Positions 18,544 to 26,721 of a DNA stretch of 30,259 bases are shown here, one piece after another. Position 1 is the first letter of the stretch, and the number at the start of each line of letters is the position of its first letter. Made by a program: the position numbers and the translations under genes. Location: positions 1 through 30,259 of the forward strand of contig CALAMB010000418.1 of assembly GCA_937925645.1 (NCBI GenBank). The letters are read 5' to 3'. The notes beneath the pieces were generated by a model, which worked only from the letters and a program-made list of their open reading frames with translations, was not told the DNA's origin and made no database searches. This DNA comes from an uncultured Acidobacteriota bacterium. GTDB taxonomy: Bacteria; Acidobacteriota; JAAYUB01.

Positions 18544-19736
18544 CCGAACGACTGTACTACCAGGAAGCCACCCGCTGCGAATTCGAAGCCGACGTGCTCC
18601 GGTGCGAGCCGGCGGCGGGCGGCGTCCGCGTCTACCTCGACCAGACGGCGTTCTACCCGGGGACGGGCGGCCAGACGGCCGACACCGGCACCCTGGCCGG
18701 GCAGCCGGTGATCGAGGTGGGCGAAGACGACGCCGGCGACATCTACCACCTGCTGGCTCAGGCGCCCGAAGGACCGCGGGTCCGGGGCGAGGTGGACGCG
18801 GCGCGCCGCTTCGACCACATGCAGCAGCACACCGGCCAGCACATCCTGTCGGAGGCGTTCGTACGGCTTTACCAACTGGGCACGGTGGGCTTTCACATGA
18901 GCGCGGACGTCAGCACCATCGACCTGGCCACCGACCGGCTCGACGACCGCCAGGTGGCCGAAGTCCTCCGCCTGGCCAACGCCGTCGTCTGGGAAGACCG
19001 GCCGGTGGTGACCTCCTACCACGACGCCGCCGAGACCGGCGCCCTGGGCCTGCGCAAGCCCACCCGCCGCGAGGGGGAGGTCCGGGTGATCGGCGTGGCC
19101 GACTTCGACCGCTCCGCCTGCGGCGGCACCCACGTGGCCCGCACCGGCCAGGTGGGCATCATCACCGTCGTCCGCACCGAGCGATTCGGCGACAAGACCC
19201 GGGTCTATTTTCTGTGCGGCGGCCGGGCGCTCCGGGCCTGCCAGGACAACCAGGCGATTCTCAGCGCCCTGTCCGCCATGGCGACCACCGGCATCCCCGA
19301 GCTGCCGGCCAAGCTGGACAAGCTGCTCCAGACCGTCAAGGCGGCGGAACGGGAAACCGGCAAGCTCAAGGCCGAGCTGCAGGCCGAGCGCGCCCCGGCC
19401 CTCCGGGAGCGGCACCGGGGCGGCGACGGCATCAGCCGCGTGATCCTCACCCTCGACGAACCGGCCGACGCCGCCCGGGCGCTCTGCCAGAAGCTCATCG
19501 CCGGCGACCACCGGACCCTGGCGGCCGTCCTCTCGGCGCCGTCCGGAACCGTATTCGTCGGCCGCACCCCCGACCTGGGGGCCGACATGCAGGCGCTGGT
19601 GGCTGAGCTGCGCGCGGCGTTCGGCGCCAAGGGAGGCGGGCGACCGGACTTCGCCCAATTGGGCGGCCTGTCCGTGGAGACGGGGGCGGCGGTGTTGGAA
19701 CAGATCCAAATCCGTTACCAGGCCTGCGCCGGCTGA
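18540..19736 (+). CDS. Alanyl-tRNA editing protein, long AlaX type with DHHA1 domain
   Basis: The 398-residue protein lacks the aminoacylation domain of alanyl-tRNA synthetase but retains its editing part. It starts with a small beta domain carrying DQTAFYPGTGGQ, then the editing site with zinc ligands H97 and H101 in HTGQH and C194 and H198 in CGGTH. A coiled segment follows (about 265-300), then a DHHA1 domain ending with KGGGRPDFAQLGG. AlaX proteins hydrolyse mischarged Ser-tRNA(Ala) or Gly-tRNA(Ala) in trans. The long form with DHHA1 fits the AlaX-L group. The frame is open further upstream, but that part is an out-of-frame shadow of the endonuclease V gene; the ATG at 18540 overlaps that gene's stop as ATGA and matches the start of the family fold. 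Confidence 0.92.
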   Translation: MTERLYYQEATRCEFEADVLRCEPAAGGVRVYLDQTAFYPGTGGQTADTGTLAGQPVIEVGEDDAGDIYHLLAQAPEGPRVRGEVDAARRFDHMQQHTGQHILSEAFVRLYQLGTVGFHMSADVSTIDLATDRLDDRQVAEVLRLANAVVWEDRPVVTSYHDAAETGALGLRKPTRREGEVRVIGVADFDRSACGGTHVARTGQVGIITVVRTERFGDKTRVYFLCGGRALRACQDNQAILSALSAMATTGIPELPAKLDKLLQTVKAAERETGKLKAELQAERAPALRERHRGGDGISRVILTLDEPADAARALCQKLIAGDHRTLAAVLSAPSGTVFVGRTPDLGADMQALVAELRAAFGAKGGGRPDFAQLGGLSVETGAAVLEQIQIRYQACAG

Positions 19737-19826
19737 AATCGCCCCCGGCGTCACATTAACTGGTATCGCGGAACATTTTCACCAAACAACTCGTAAAGCA
19801 TACGAACGCTTGTGACCGAGGTCCCC

Positions 19827-21131
19827 ATGTCCGCGATCGCCGAAGTGCCCGCTCTGACTGAAAACGCTGACTCCACACCCGCCCACACGCTCAGCGGCTG
19901 GCCGGTCCTGTTGGAAGCGCTGCGCATGGCCACCGAATCGGTGGCGGCGCACAAGCTGCGCTCCCTCCTCACCCTGCTCGGGGTCATCATCGGGGTCGCT
20001 TCGGTCATGATCGTCGGCGCCTTCATCAGCGGCCTGGAGACGTACGTGACCGAAAACGTCACCAACATGTTGGGGAGCAACACGTTCGTGGTCGCCCGCA
20101 TCGCCGCGGTGAACCTGAGCCGGGAGGAGTACGAGAAGCGCCTGCGCACCCACCGGGACCTGCGCTGGGACGACTACGAGTACATCCGCAGCCGCTCGCA
20201 ATTCGCCGACGAGGTGTCCATCGAGCGACCCACCCGCCGGGATGTCCACTACAAGAACCACGAAGTGCTGGACACGACGATCACCGGTTGCACCGCCAAC
20301 ATTCCCCGAATATCCAACATCAACATCCACAGCGGCCGCTTCTTCCAGGAATTTGAATTCGCCCGCTCCCTGCCCGTCTGCGTGATCGGCTGGGGCGTCA
20401 AGACCGAGTTGTTTCCCACCGAGGATCCGATCGGGCGGAACGTGAAGATCGCCGGCCGGGACTACCGCGTCGTCGGCGTGCAGGCCCGACGGGGTTCGTT
20501 CCTGGGCCAGAACCTCGACAACGAGATCTACATCCCGGCGACCGCCTACGCCAAGGTGTTCGACGTCCGCCGCGGCTGGGAGATCCGTGTCCGGACCGCC
20601 CCCGGTCCCGCGTTCGAGGCCGCCCAGGACGAAGTCCGGACCCTGCTGCGCGCCAAGCACCACCTGCGGCCATCGCAACCCGACGACTTCGACATCCTGT
20701 CCACTGAGGATATCAACCAGTCGGTGGGCCAGTTCACCGGCGCCATCGCCACTGTGGTCACGCCCATCACCGCGATCGCGTTGCTGGTGGGCGGCATCGT
20801 GATCATGAACATCATGCTGATGTCGGTGACCGAGCGGACCCGCGAAATCGGCATCCGCAAGGCGATCGGCGCCCGGCGCCGCGACCTGCTGCTGCAGTTC
20901 CTGCTGGAATCGGCCATCCTCGGCATCGCTGGCGGCCTGCTGGGGATCATGCTGTCGTACACCGCGTGCTACGTCATCGAGGCCGTGTCGGACTTCACCC
21001 TGACCATTACCGTGGGTTACATCATCCTCGCCTTGGCCGTCTCGGGCGGGGTGGGCATTCTGGCCGGGATGTACCCGGCGTTCAAAGCCGCCCGGCTGGA
21101 TCCGATCCGGGCGCTGTCCTTTGAGACCTAA
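19827..21131 (+). CDS. MacB/FtsX-like ABC transporter permease, first of two
   Basis: The 434-residue inner-membrane protein has the MacB-type permease layout. An N-terminal helix preceded by AHKLRSLLTLLGVIIGVASV leads into a periplasmic MacB core domain (about 65-280). An FtsX domain with three helices follows, including GGIVIMNIMLMSVTERTREI and then GIRKAIGARRRD, the coupling-helix region that contacts the ATPase, ending AARLDPIRALSFE. MacB-type systems drive periplasmic work or efflux rather than moving substrate through the membrane pore. A GTG at 19812 is possible, but the ATG at 19827 has GAGG five bases upstream and is preferred. A second permease follows 14 bp later and no ATPase gene lies on either side. 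Confidence 0.9.
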   Translation: MSAIAEVPALTENADSTPAHTLSGWPVLLEALRMATESVAAHKLRSLLTLLGVIIGVASVMIVGAFISGLETYVTENVTNMLGSNTFVVARIAAVNLSREEYEKRLRTHRDLRWDDYEYIRSRSQFADEVSIERPTRRDVHYKNHEVLDTTITGCTANIPRISNINIHSGRFFQEFEFARSLPVCVIGWGVKTELFPTEDPIGRNVKIAGRDYRVVGVQARRGSFLGQNLDNEIYIPATAYAKVFDVRRGWEIRVRTAPGPAFEAAQDEVRTLLRAKHHLRPSQPDDFDILSTEDINQSVGQFTGAIATVVTPITAIALLVGGIVIMNIMLMSVTERTREIGIRKAIGARRRDLLLQFLLESAILGIAGGLLGIMLSYTACYVIEAVSDFTLTITVGYIILALAVSGGVGILAGMYPAFKAARLDPIRALSFET

Positions 21132-21145
21132 AGGAGTCGATCACC

Positions 21146-22405
21146 GTGACCGCCGCCGAAAAACGTCGCATCTGGTTCGAAAACTTTCTCCAGGCGTTCG
21201 ACACCATCCTGTCGCACAAGTTTCGCTCGTTCCTCACGGTGCTGGGCGTCCTCATCGGCGTCATCACGGTGATCCTGGTGGCCTCGATCCTGACCGGCCT
21301 GCGCGGCCGAATCGTGAGCATGATCGAAGAGTTCGGCACCACCAACATCTACGCCTTCCATCTGAACACGGGCGTCCAGATCGGCCGCCGTCCCCGCAAG
21401 GAGATGGAACGCAAGCCCCTGAACATGGAGCACGTCCGGGCCATCAAGGACCGCTGCGACGCAGTCCAGGACGTGGGCTGCCAGCTGTTCCCGGTGCGGC
21501 TCACCGACCGGAGCATCAAGTACCAGGGCGAATCCTTCTACGAGGGCAGCATTGAAGGCATCACGCCCAACAACCACGAAATCGCCCATCACGAACTGGC
21601 CATGGGGCGGTTTCTCACGGAAACCGACAACCTGCACCGGCAGTTCAACTGCGTGATCGGCCACGCCGTGTACGAGGCGCTCTTCCCCAACATCCAACCC
21701 ATCGGCAAGGACATCCTGGTCGCGGGGAAACGGTTCCAGGTGGTGGGGGTGCTGCAGAAGCGCAAGTCCACGTTCCTGGGCGAGAACCAGGAAGACAAGA
21801 CCGTGAGCATCCCCTTGCTCACCTTCAAGAAGCTGTCGCCCCAGGACGACTGGCTGTTCCTGATCATCCAGTCGCGTTCGGGCCAGCTCGCCCAAGCCAT
21901 GGACCAGGTGGAGCAGGTCCTGCGGGTGGAGCGGCGGCTCAAGGCCGACGACGACAACGATTTTTCACTGTCCACCGCCGATTCGATCATCGAGCAGTTC
22001 GATCAGGTGGTGGCGGGCATCGGCATCATCACCATCGCCATCTCCGGCGTCGGCCTCCTCGTGGGCGGCATCGGGGTGATGAACATCATGCTCGTGTCGG
22101 TGCGAGAGCGCACCCGCGAGATCGGCGTCCGCAAGGCGCTCGGAGCGCGCAATCGCGACATCACCGTGCAGTTCCTCATCGAGGCCATGACGCTCACCGG
22201 CATCGGCGGTGTCATCGGCATCGCGTTCGCCGCCGGCATCGGCCTGCTGATCTCGCTGCTGGCGCCCGATCTGCCCACCAGCATCCCCCTCTGGGCGGTG
22301 AGCGCGGCGTTTTCACTGTCCGTGCTCATCGGCCTGGTCTTCGGCGTCTGGCCCGCCACCCGCGCGGCCCGGCTCGACCCCATCGAAGCGCTCCGGTACG
22401 AATAG
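21146..22405 (+). CDS. MacB/FtsX-like ABC transporter permease, second of two
   Basis: The 419-residue protein is a paralogue of the preceding permease with the same order of parts: an N-terminal helix after LSHKFRSFLTVLGVLIGVIT, a periplasmic MacB core (about 60-265), and an FtsX domain with GGIGVMNIMLVSVRERTREI, GVRKALGARNRD and the terminal AARLDPIEALRYE. It starts with GTG, nine bases after AAGGAG (21131-21136), and the upstream frame offers no better start. The pair likely forms a heterodimer served by an ATPase encoded elsewhere. The periplasmic domains of the two have clearly diverged, while the FtsX parts remain similar, which suits a heterodimer rather than a recent duplication. No adaptor (MacA) gene is nearby. 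Confidence 0.9.
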   Translation: MTAAEKRRIWFENFLQAFDTILSHKFRSFLTVLGVLIGVITVILVASILTGLRGRIVSMIEEFGTTNIYAFHLNTGVQIGRRPRKEMERKPLNMEHVRAIKDRCDAVQDVGCQLFPVRLTDRSIKYQGESFYEGSIEGITPNNHEIAHHELAMGRFLTETDNLHRQFNCVIGHAVYEALFPNIQPIGKDILVAGKRFQVVGVLQKRKSTFLGENQEDKTVSIPLLTFKKLSPQDDWLFLIIQSRSGQLAQAMDQVEQVLRVERRLKADDDNDFSLSTADSIIEQFDQVVAGIGIITIAISGVGLLVGGIGVMNIMLVSVRERTREIGVRKALGARNRDITVQFLIEAMTLTGIGGVIGIAFAAGIGLLISLLAPDLPTSIPLWAVSAAFSLSVLIGLVFGVWPATRAARLDPIEALRYE

Positions 22406-22407
22406 AC

Positions 22408-22440
22408 GGCCGCTTTGCCTGTGGCGGCCTCCCCTCTTTT
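22408..22440 (+). terminator. Weak possible terminator after the permease pair
   Basis: GGCCGC (22408-22413) pairs with GCGGCC (22424-22429) across a 10-base loop, followed by TCCCCTCTTTT. The loop is large and the T tract is interrupted, so termination would be partial at best. Confidence 0.35.
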
Positions 22441-22478
22441 ATGGTAGATTAGGGCCAACTCTGAGTGAGGGGATCGCC

Positions 22479-24323
22479 ATGACCCAGTGTCCTTCGTGTA
22501 AGGCCGATCTTCCGTCCGGCACGCGATTTTGCACATCGTGCGGCCAGCCGGTTCCCGCAACCGGGCCGGCCGTGTCGCCAGACGCTAAAACCGTCACGGC
22601 CTCCGCCGCCGCGGGGGCGACGACGCCAGCGGACGGCGAAAAGACCGAGATGGTGATCCCGGCGGGAGTGAAGGCCGCGCCGGACCAGGCCACCGAAATG
22701 ATGACCCGCGCCACGCCGGCCGACTCCCCTGCCCCTTCCGCCGCCCCTGCCGCCGCTCCAGCCGGCGGCGTCAAGGACGATATCTCCAAAATATTCGAAA
22801 CATCGGGCGTCTGCCCCAACTGCTACGCCACACTGAAGAAGGGCGCCGGCCAGTGCGACGAATGCGGGTACCGCCTCACCGGCACGTTCTGCCCGCGCTG
22901 CAACACCCAGTTGCCGGACGACGCCAAGTCCTGCCCCAACTGCAAGTGGTCGGAAACTTCGCCCGGCACCTGGGCGCCGGGAGTCACGGCGGTACCCGTC
23001 TCGGCCGGGACCGTCCCGCCGGGCACCGTCCCGCCGGGCACCGTCCCGCCGGGACCGGCGATTGGGCAAACCGTCATGACGCCGCCCCCGGCCGCACCCG
23101 CCATCGGCCAGGCTGTGGCGGGGGGCGCCTCTTACGCTCCGCCCCCCGCGGCACCGGTCACGGGACAATCAGCCTACGCCGCGCCGCCGACTGCGCCGGC
23201 CGCAGCTCCCGCCGCCAGGAAGGGATTCCCCATCGTCCTGGTGCTGGTCATCGGACTGTTCCTGATCGGCATCCTGGGTGTCGGCGGCTGGTTCGGCTGG
23301 CGCTACTGGCAGCAGCGCCAGGCCGCAACGACGACGGGAACCGAAGGTCCGGGCGCGCCGGACGGCACCGCATCGACCGGGGAATCCCAGACCGGCGGCG
23401 CGGACGCCACGATTCAAGGCTTCGGCGCCGACGCCGGCGCGGACGCAAGCCTGCTGCAGCAAGCCCAGACCTACTTCGACAGCGGCGATTACGCCCGCGC
23501 GCTGGCCAAGGTGCAGCAGCACCTGCAGGACAATCCCGGCGACGCCACGGCGCATGCGCTGGCCGGCCAGGCGTGCCGCGCCCTGGGCCAGCCTGACGAC
23601 GCGATCCGCCACTTCCAGTCGGCGCTCAGCATCCAGCCCGACAATGGGGCGCTCCGGCTGGAACTGGGCAAACTGTACACCAGCGGCGGATTCTCCGGCA
23701 AGGCCATCGAAAATTTTCGCGAAGCCGTGCGCCTCCTGCCCGGCAACCCGGAACCCCAGTGGTGCCTCGTCCAGGAGCTGCAAAAGTCCGGCGACGCCGA
23801 GAGCGCCCGCCGGGAAGCCGAACAGTACGTGACACGCCATCCGGCCGGTCCCAACCGGGGCGACGCCGACGCGCTTCTGGCCCAGGGCCAGCGGCCGCGC
23901 GGCGGCCGGACGGGTGGCGCAGCCGTCGGCGACAGCTCCAGCGGCAGCTGGACCGGCGCCGCCACCGGCGGGCAGTCCGGTGCGTCCTCCAGCCGGGTGG
24001 AACCCCCGCCCCCACCCCCGCCGCCCCCGCCATCCCCCTACGTCACCGTCATTCTTGACGGCTCCGCCCTGAACCTGCCGGGCAAGGTGGCCGAGGTCAC
24101 GGTCAGCTTCGCCGGCATCCAGCAGCGCTTCACCAGCAGCGCCACCGCCCGATTGGACAACGTGGAGAAAGGCAGCCACGCCTACAACGTCGTGGTGACG
24201 TACATCCTCCCCGCCACGGGCGAGAAAGAGTTCACCTACAGCGGCAGCGGCACCCTGATGATCCGCTACCAGGACCAGAAGATCCGGGTCCGTCGGATCG
24301 GCGAGCGCATCCTGATGGATTGA
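22479..24323 (+). CDS. Zinc-ribbon, membrane-anchored TPR protein with polyproline tract
   Basis: The 614-residue protein is a multidomain membrane protein. It starts with a zinc ribbon (C4, C7, C18, C21), then an Ala/Pro/Thr-rich linker, then a second zinc-ribbon region with four CxxC pairs (C112 to C156). A Gly/Pro/Ala-rich spacer contains three GTVPP pentapeptides. One membrane helix (about 249-272, FPIVLVLVIGLFLIGILGVG) follows, then TPR repeats (about 325-460) with the usual small/large residue spacing, a Gly/Ser-rich linker, ten consecutive prolines near 509-518, and a C-terminal beta-rich domain (about 520-614). The zinc ribbons should be cytoplasmic and the TPRs outside, given one helix. 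This is a scaffold-like arrangement; no function can be named. GAGGGGA (22467-22473) supports the start. Two further genes follow closely. Confidence 0.75.
   Translation: MTQCPSCKADLPSGTRFCTSCGQPVPATGPAVSPDAKTVTASAAAGATTPADGEKTEMVIPAGVKAAPDQATEMMTRATPADSPAPSAAPAAAPAGGVKDDISKIFETSGVCPNCYATLKKGAGQCDECGYRLTGTFCPRCNTQLPDDAKSCPNCKWSETSPGTWAPGVTAVPVSAGTVPPGTVPPGTVPPGPAIGQTVMTPPPAAPAIGQAVAGGASYAPPPAAPVTGQSAYAAPPTAPAAAPAARKGFPIVLVLVIGLFLIGILGVGGWFGWRYWQQRQAATTTGTEGPGAPDGTASTGESQTGGADATIQGFGADAGADASLLQQAQTYFDSGDYARALAKVQQHLQDNPGDATAHALAGQACRALGQPDDAIRHFQSALSIQPDNGALRLELGKLYTSGGFSGKAIENFREAVRLLPGNPEPQWCLVQELQKSGDAESARREAEQYVTRHPAGPNRGDADALLAQGQRPRGGRTGGAAVGDSSSGSWTGAATGGQSGASSSRVEPPPPPPPPPPSPYVTVILDGSALNLPGKVAEVTVSFAGIQQRFTSSATARLDNVEKGSHAYNVVVTYILPATGEKEFTYSGSGTLMIRYQDQKIRVRRIGERILMD
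23010..23054 (+). repeat. In-frame tandem repeat, 3 x 15 bp encoding GTVPP
   Basis: ACCGTCCCGCCGGGC is repeated at 23010, 23025 and 23040, with only the last base changed in the third copy. The period is a multiple of three, so a change in copy number would keep the frame of the surrounding zinc-ribbon/TPR gene. Confidence 0.9.
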
Positions 24324-24332
24324 GAGGCGGCC

Positions 24333-24884
24333 ATGGACCAGCTGAAACGCATTCTGGAAACCGTCACCCAGCGCCCCAAGGAGGATGTCCGTTACGACGA
24401 CGTCCTGCGCGAGGTGATCGCCATTCTTCACTCCAACCTGATGGCCCTGCACGGCGTCAAGGAGGACGAGGTGGCCATCATGCTCATCGACAAGCGGCAG
24501 CACCTCAAATTCTACCGGCCCAGCTACCTGGAAAAGACTGGCTCCATCCCGCTGGCCTACACCCGTTCGTTCGTGACGAAGGCGCTGCAGACCGGCAAAG
24601 CCATGCTGGACAACCGTTTCTCCTCGACCCCGCACCTGGGCGTCTTCGAGGAGATCAAGCGGAACAACCCGAACTTCCTCCCCATCCAGAAGATCATGTG
24701 CGTGCCGCTGGTCACCTCGGAGCGAAAGGTGTTCGGCGCCGTGGAGATCAGCCGAAAAGGCGAGCAATTGGAAGCCGCCGGTCCCGACTGGACCGTCGAC
24801 GAAATGGACACCATCGTGCGGAAGCTGGCCTCGATCGCCGACCAATTCTACCGGGTCTACAAGCTGGCCGACACGGCCGAGTGA
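24333..24884 (+). CDS. GAF-domain protein
   Basis: The 183-residue protein is essentially a single GAF domain (about 20-175) without an output domain. Typical features are an N-terminal helix, ILHSNLMALHG, the strand DEVAIMLIDKRQHLKFYRP, the segment ALQTGKAMLDNRF, and the late strands IMCVPLVTSERKVFGAVEI that line the ligand pocket. It ends in a helix (DEMDTIVRKLASIADQFYRV). GAF domains bind small ligands or mediate dimerisation in signalling. It lies nine bases after the zinc-ribbon/TPR gene, and a GAGG precedes the ATG, so the two are very likely co-transcribed. A stand-alone GAF next to a scaffold-like membrane protein suggests a signalling or assembly role, which is inference. Confidence 0.82.
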   Translation: MDQLKRILETVTQRPKEDVRYDDVLREVIAILHSNLMALHGVKEDEVAIMLIDKRQHLKFYRPSYLEKTGSIPLAYTRSFVTKALQTGKAMLDNRFSSTPHLGVFEEIKRNNPNFLPIQKIMCVPLVTSERKVFGAVEISRKGEQLEAAGPDWTVDEMDTIVRKLASIADQFYRVYKLADTAE

Positions 24885-24938
24885 ACCCATGCGCGGGCGG
24901 CCGCCTACTCCACTCCGCTCGACCGGCTGGCGGATCTC

Positions 24939-25496
24939 ATGAACCGCTCCCGACACAATCCACCGGAGTCACGCCTTGCCGCCCCCGACCGTTTCACGCC
25001 CGAACAGCAAGCGATCATCCATGACTGCCTGGCGGTCGCCGAGCGCTGTCTGGAGGAGTTTTACCGGTTTTCGCCGCGCGAGTGGTTTCACTACAGCTAC
25101 ACGCTCATGACCGCCGCCGATCTGCCGGCCGGGTTTCCGGACCGGCCGGCCAACGTGTTCGGCGAGATCCTGAAGGACCCGGACCGGCCGCCCACCGGCC
25201 TCGGCGCCGAAGCCAACGCCAGCTACACCATCGTGCTGTTCGACGGCAACATCCTCCATCACCTGGGCGGACACCCTGAGGTGTCCTTCCGGCATCTCCT
25301 GCTCTACATCCTCGCGCACGAACTGGTTCACATCGCGCGGTTCCACCACGCGCAACCCTTCGACACGCCTGAGATCGAAAAGGAAACCGAGGAACGGACA
25401 GTCCACACGATCACCGGCCGGGTGCTGGCCGGGCTGGGCGACGCCCAGCTCATGCGGCTGACCGACAACTACTTGGCGGGGGAGTATTCCCTGTAG
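24939..25496 (+). CDS. Hypothetical protein with HEXXH zinc-metalloprotease-like motif
   Basis: The 185-residue protein has no signal peptide or membrane helix. Its clearest feature is LLLYILAHELVHIARFHH, a helix carrying H127-E128-x-x-H131 preceded by hydrophobic residues, as in zinc metallopeptidases. A glutamate-rich stretch follows, FDTPEIEKETEERTVH, which could give a third zinc ligand. The segment between 35 and 110 (YRFSPREWFHYSYTLM and NASYTIVLFDGNIL) has no match I recognise. It lies 54 bp after the GAF gene on the same strand. Its last 28 bp overlap tail to tail with the end of the minus-strand heptosyltransferase gene. A protease role is plausible but unproven, since the HEXXH motif alone is a weak signature. 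Confidence 0.65.
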   Translation: MNRSRHNPPESRLAAPDRFTPEQQAIIHDCLAVAERCLEEFYRFSPREWFHYSYTLMTAADLPAGFPDRPANVFGEILKDPDRPPTGLGAEANASYTIVLFDGNILHHLGGHPEVSFRHLLLYILAHELVHIARFHHAQPFDTPEIEKETEERTVHTITGRVLAGLGDAQLMRLTDNYLAGEYSL

Positions 25497-26542
25497 ATCA
25501 GTTCCCGGCCGCGCCGGACCAACTCCTCCACGGTGATCGCCTTGAAGCAGCGCAGGTCCAGAGGGCATTCCCGGAGAAAGCAGGGACTGCATTCCACCGG
25601 TTTCTTGACCACCACCGCCCGCGGTGAAAACGGTCCGGTGGCCACCGGGTCGGTGGACCCGAACAGCGCCAATTGCGGGACCCGGAACGCCGCGGCCACG
25701 TGCATGGGCCCCGAATCGTTGGACACGAACAGGTGGCAGCTCCCGATCAGCGGCACGAGCTCGTCCAGGGTGGTCCGGCCGCACAGGTTGTGGAGGCGGC
25801 CGCCGCCGACTTCCGCGGCGATCGCATCCGCGAGCGGCTGCTCCGAGGGGGAGCCGAACAACACGACGGTCAGCGGGATGTCGGACCGCAGCTCCCGGAT
25901 GAACGCGGCGAAACGGTCGGGGAACCACCGTTTGGCCGAACCGTAGAAGGCGCCCGCGTGCACGCCCATCACGGGCCCGTCGGCGCCGATGCCCAGTTCA
26001 TCGAAGAAGCGCCGGCTGACCGCCTCCATCGCCGGCGTCCGCCGCAGGCGCAGGTCGGGCTTGAAATCCGGGTCGTGAAGATAATCGACGGGCGACAGGC
26101 CGACGGCGTGCAACAGGTGGAGATAGTAGTAGACCTGGTGCCGCCGGTGCAGCTCGGCGGGTATCGCGGCGCCGCGCGTCAGCAGAAAACCTCGTCCGTC
26201 GGTGCGATAACCCGCCCGCTGCGGCACGCCGGCCATCCGGCCCATCAGGGCGGATTCAAACGAGTTGGGCAAACACACGTAGAGCGACGGACGGCGGCGG
26301 CGGATCTCCCGGCAGCCGCGCAGGAAGGCCTGCCGGCGGGTCAGGCCAGCCTCGGCGGGAACGGGGATGACCTCGTCCACCTCGGGGATCCAGCGGTAAA
26401 AACCGGCCACACCGGAGCGGGCCGCCACCACCAGCCGGGCGGCCGGCCGGAGCCGGCGCAGCTCGCGCAGCGCCGGCAGGGCCATCACCGTGTCGCCCAA
26501 CCAGTTGGTCGTCCGTACGATCAGGGTTTCCGTCGCCGTCAT
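25469..26542 (-). CDS. waaF: LPS heptosyltransferase, glycosyltransferase family 9 (WaaF-like)
   Basis: The 357-residue protein is a GT9 heptosyltransferase that transfers ADP-heptose to the LPS inner core at the cytoplasmic face of the inner membrane. Recognisable parts are TLIVRTTNWLGDTVMALPAL at the N-terminus, the donor-site stretch VHAGAFYGSAKRWFPDRFA, the loop SNDSGPMHVAAAFRVPQLAL with FGSTDPVATGP, and the cysteine-rich VECSPCFLRECPLDLRCF. The GAFYGSAKRW form is characteristic of heptosyltransferase II. The open frame extends to an ATG at 26689, but the extra residues do not resemble the family and would overlap the promoter region. I choose the ATG at 26540-26542, which has AAGGGGG a little further upstream than usual. 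It fits with the Kdo genes as part of core synthesis, though it is unlinked to them. Confidence 0.9.
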   Translation of the reverse strand: MTATETLIVRTTNWLGDTVMALPALRELRRLRPAARLVVAARSGVAGFYRWIPEVDEVIPVPAEAGLTRRQAFLRGCREIRRRRPSLYVCLPNSFESALMGRMAGVPQRAGYRTDGRGFLLTRGAAIPAELHRRHQVYYYLHLLHAVGLSPVDYLHDPDFKPDLRLRRTPAMEAVSRRFFDELGIGADGPVMGVHAGAFYGSAKRWFPDRFAAFIRELRSDIPLTVVLFGSPSEQPLADAIAAEVGGGRLHNLCGRTTLDELVPLIGSCHLFVSNDSGPMHVAAAFRVPQLALFGSTDPVATGPFSPRAVVVKKPVECSPCFLRECPLDLRCFKAITVEELVRRGRELIYREYSPAK

Positions 26543-26615
26543 GGCCCATCGCCCCCTTCGGTCTGGTCCGCCCGAACATGTCCGTCGCTTTTCGAACGGG
26601 CGCCCGCGATGCCGC

Positions 26616-26644
26616 ATCATAGCACTAAAATGAAACATTTTCAC
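26616..26644 (-). promoter_or_regulatory. Probable sigma70 promoter of waaF
   Basis: On the minus strand GTGAAA (complement of 26639-26644, four of six consensus bases) and TATGAT (complement of 26616-26621, five of six) are spaced by 17 bp. The position supports the short waaF start at 26542, since the ATG at 26689 lies upstream of this promoter. Confidence 0.5.
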
Positions 26645-26656
26645 GGCGATGGCGTA

Positions 26657-26662
26657 TATAAT
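26657..26662 (+). promoter_or_regulatory. Probable -10 box for the M16 peptidase pair
   Basis: A perfect TATAAT lies 60 bp upstream of the M16 start in a locally AT-rich stretch. No recognisable -35 hexamer is found at 16-18 bp, so activation or an alternative upstream element may be needed. It lies back to back with the putative waaF promoter. Confidence 0.45.
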
Positions 26663-26721
26663 GTAATGCCTTTTAAGGCAGCCAAACAATCCCTGAAATT
26701 AATTCCCCAAAGGAGTATGCA

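Noticed and set aside
19737..19826. Promoter TTCACC-17-TACGAA before the permease pair
   Set aside because: The -10 hexamer matches consensus at only three positions; I could not tell it from chance.
23169..24956. 595-codon minus-strand frame across the TPR and GAF genes
   Set aside because: A composition-driven shadow: the plus strand has zinc-ribbon, TPR and GAF signatures in frame.
26543..26689. 49-residue N-terminal extension of waaF
   Set aside because: It runs through the putative promoter, is unlike the family, and would overlap the upstream region of the M16 genes.
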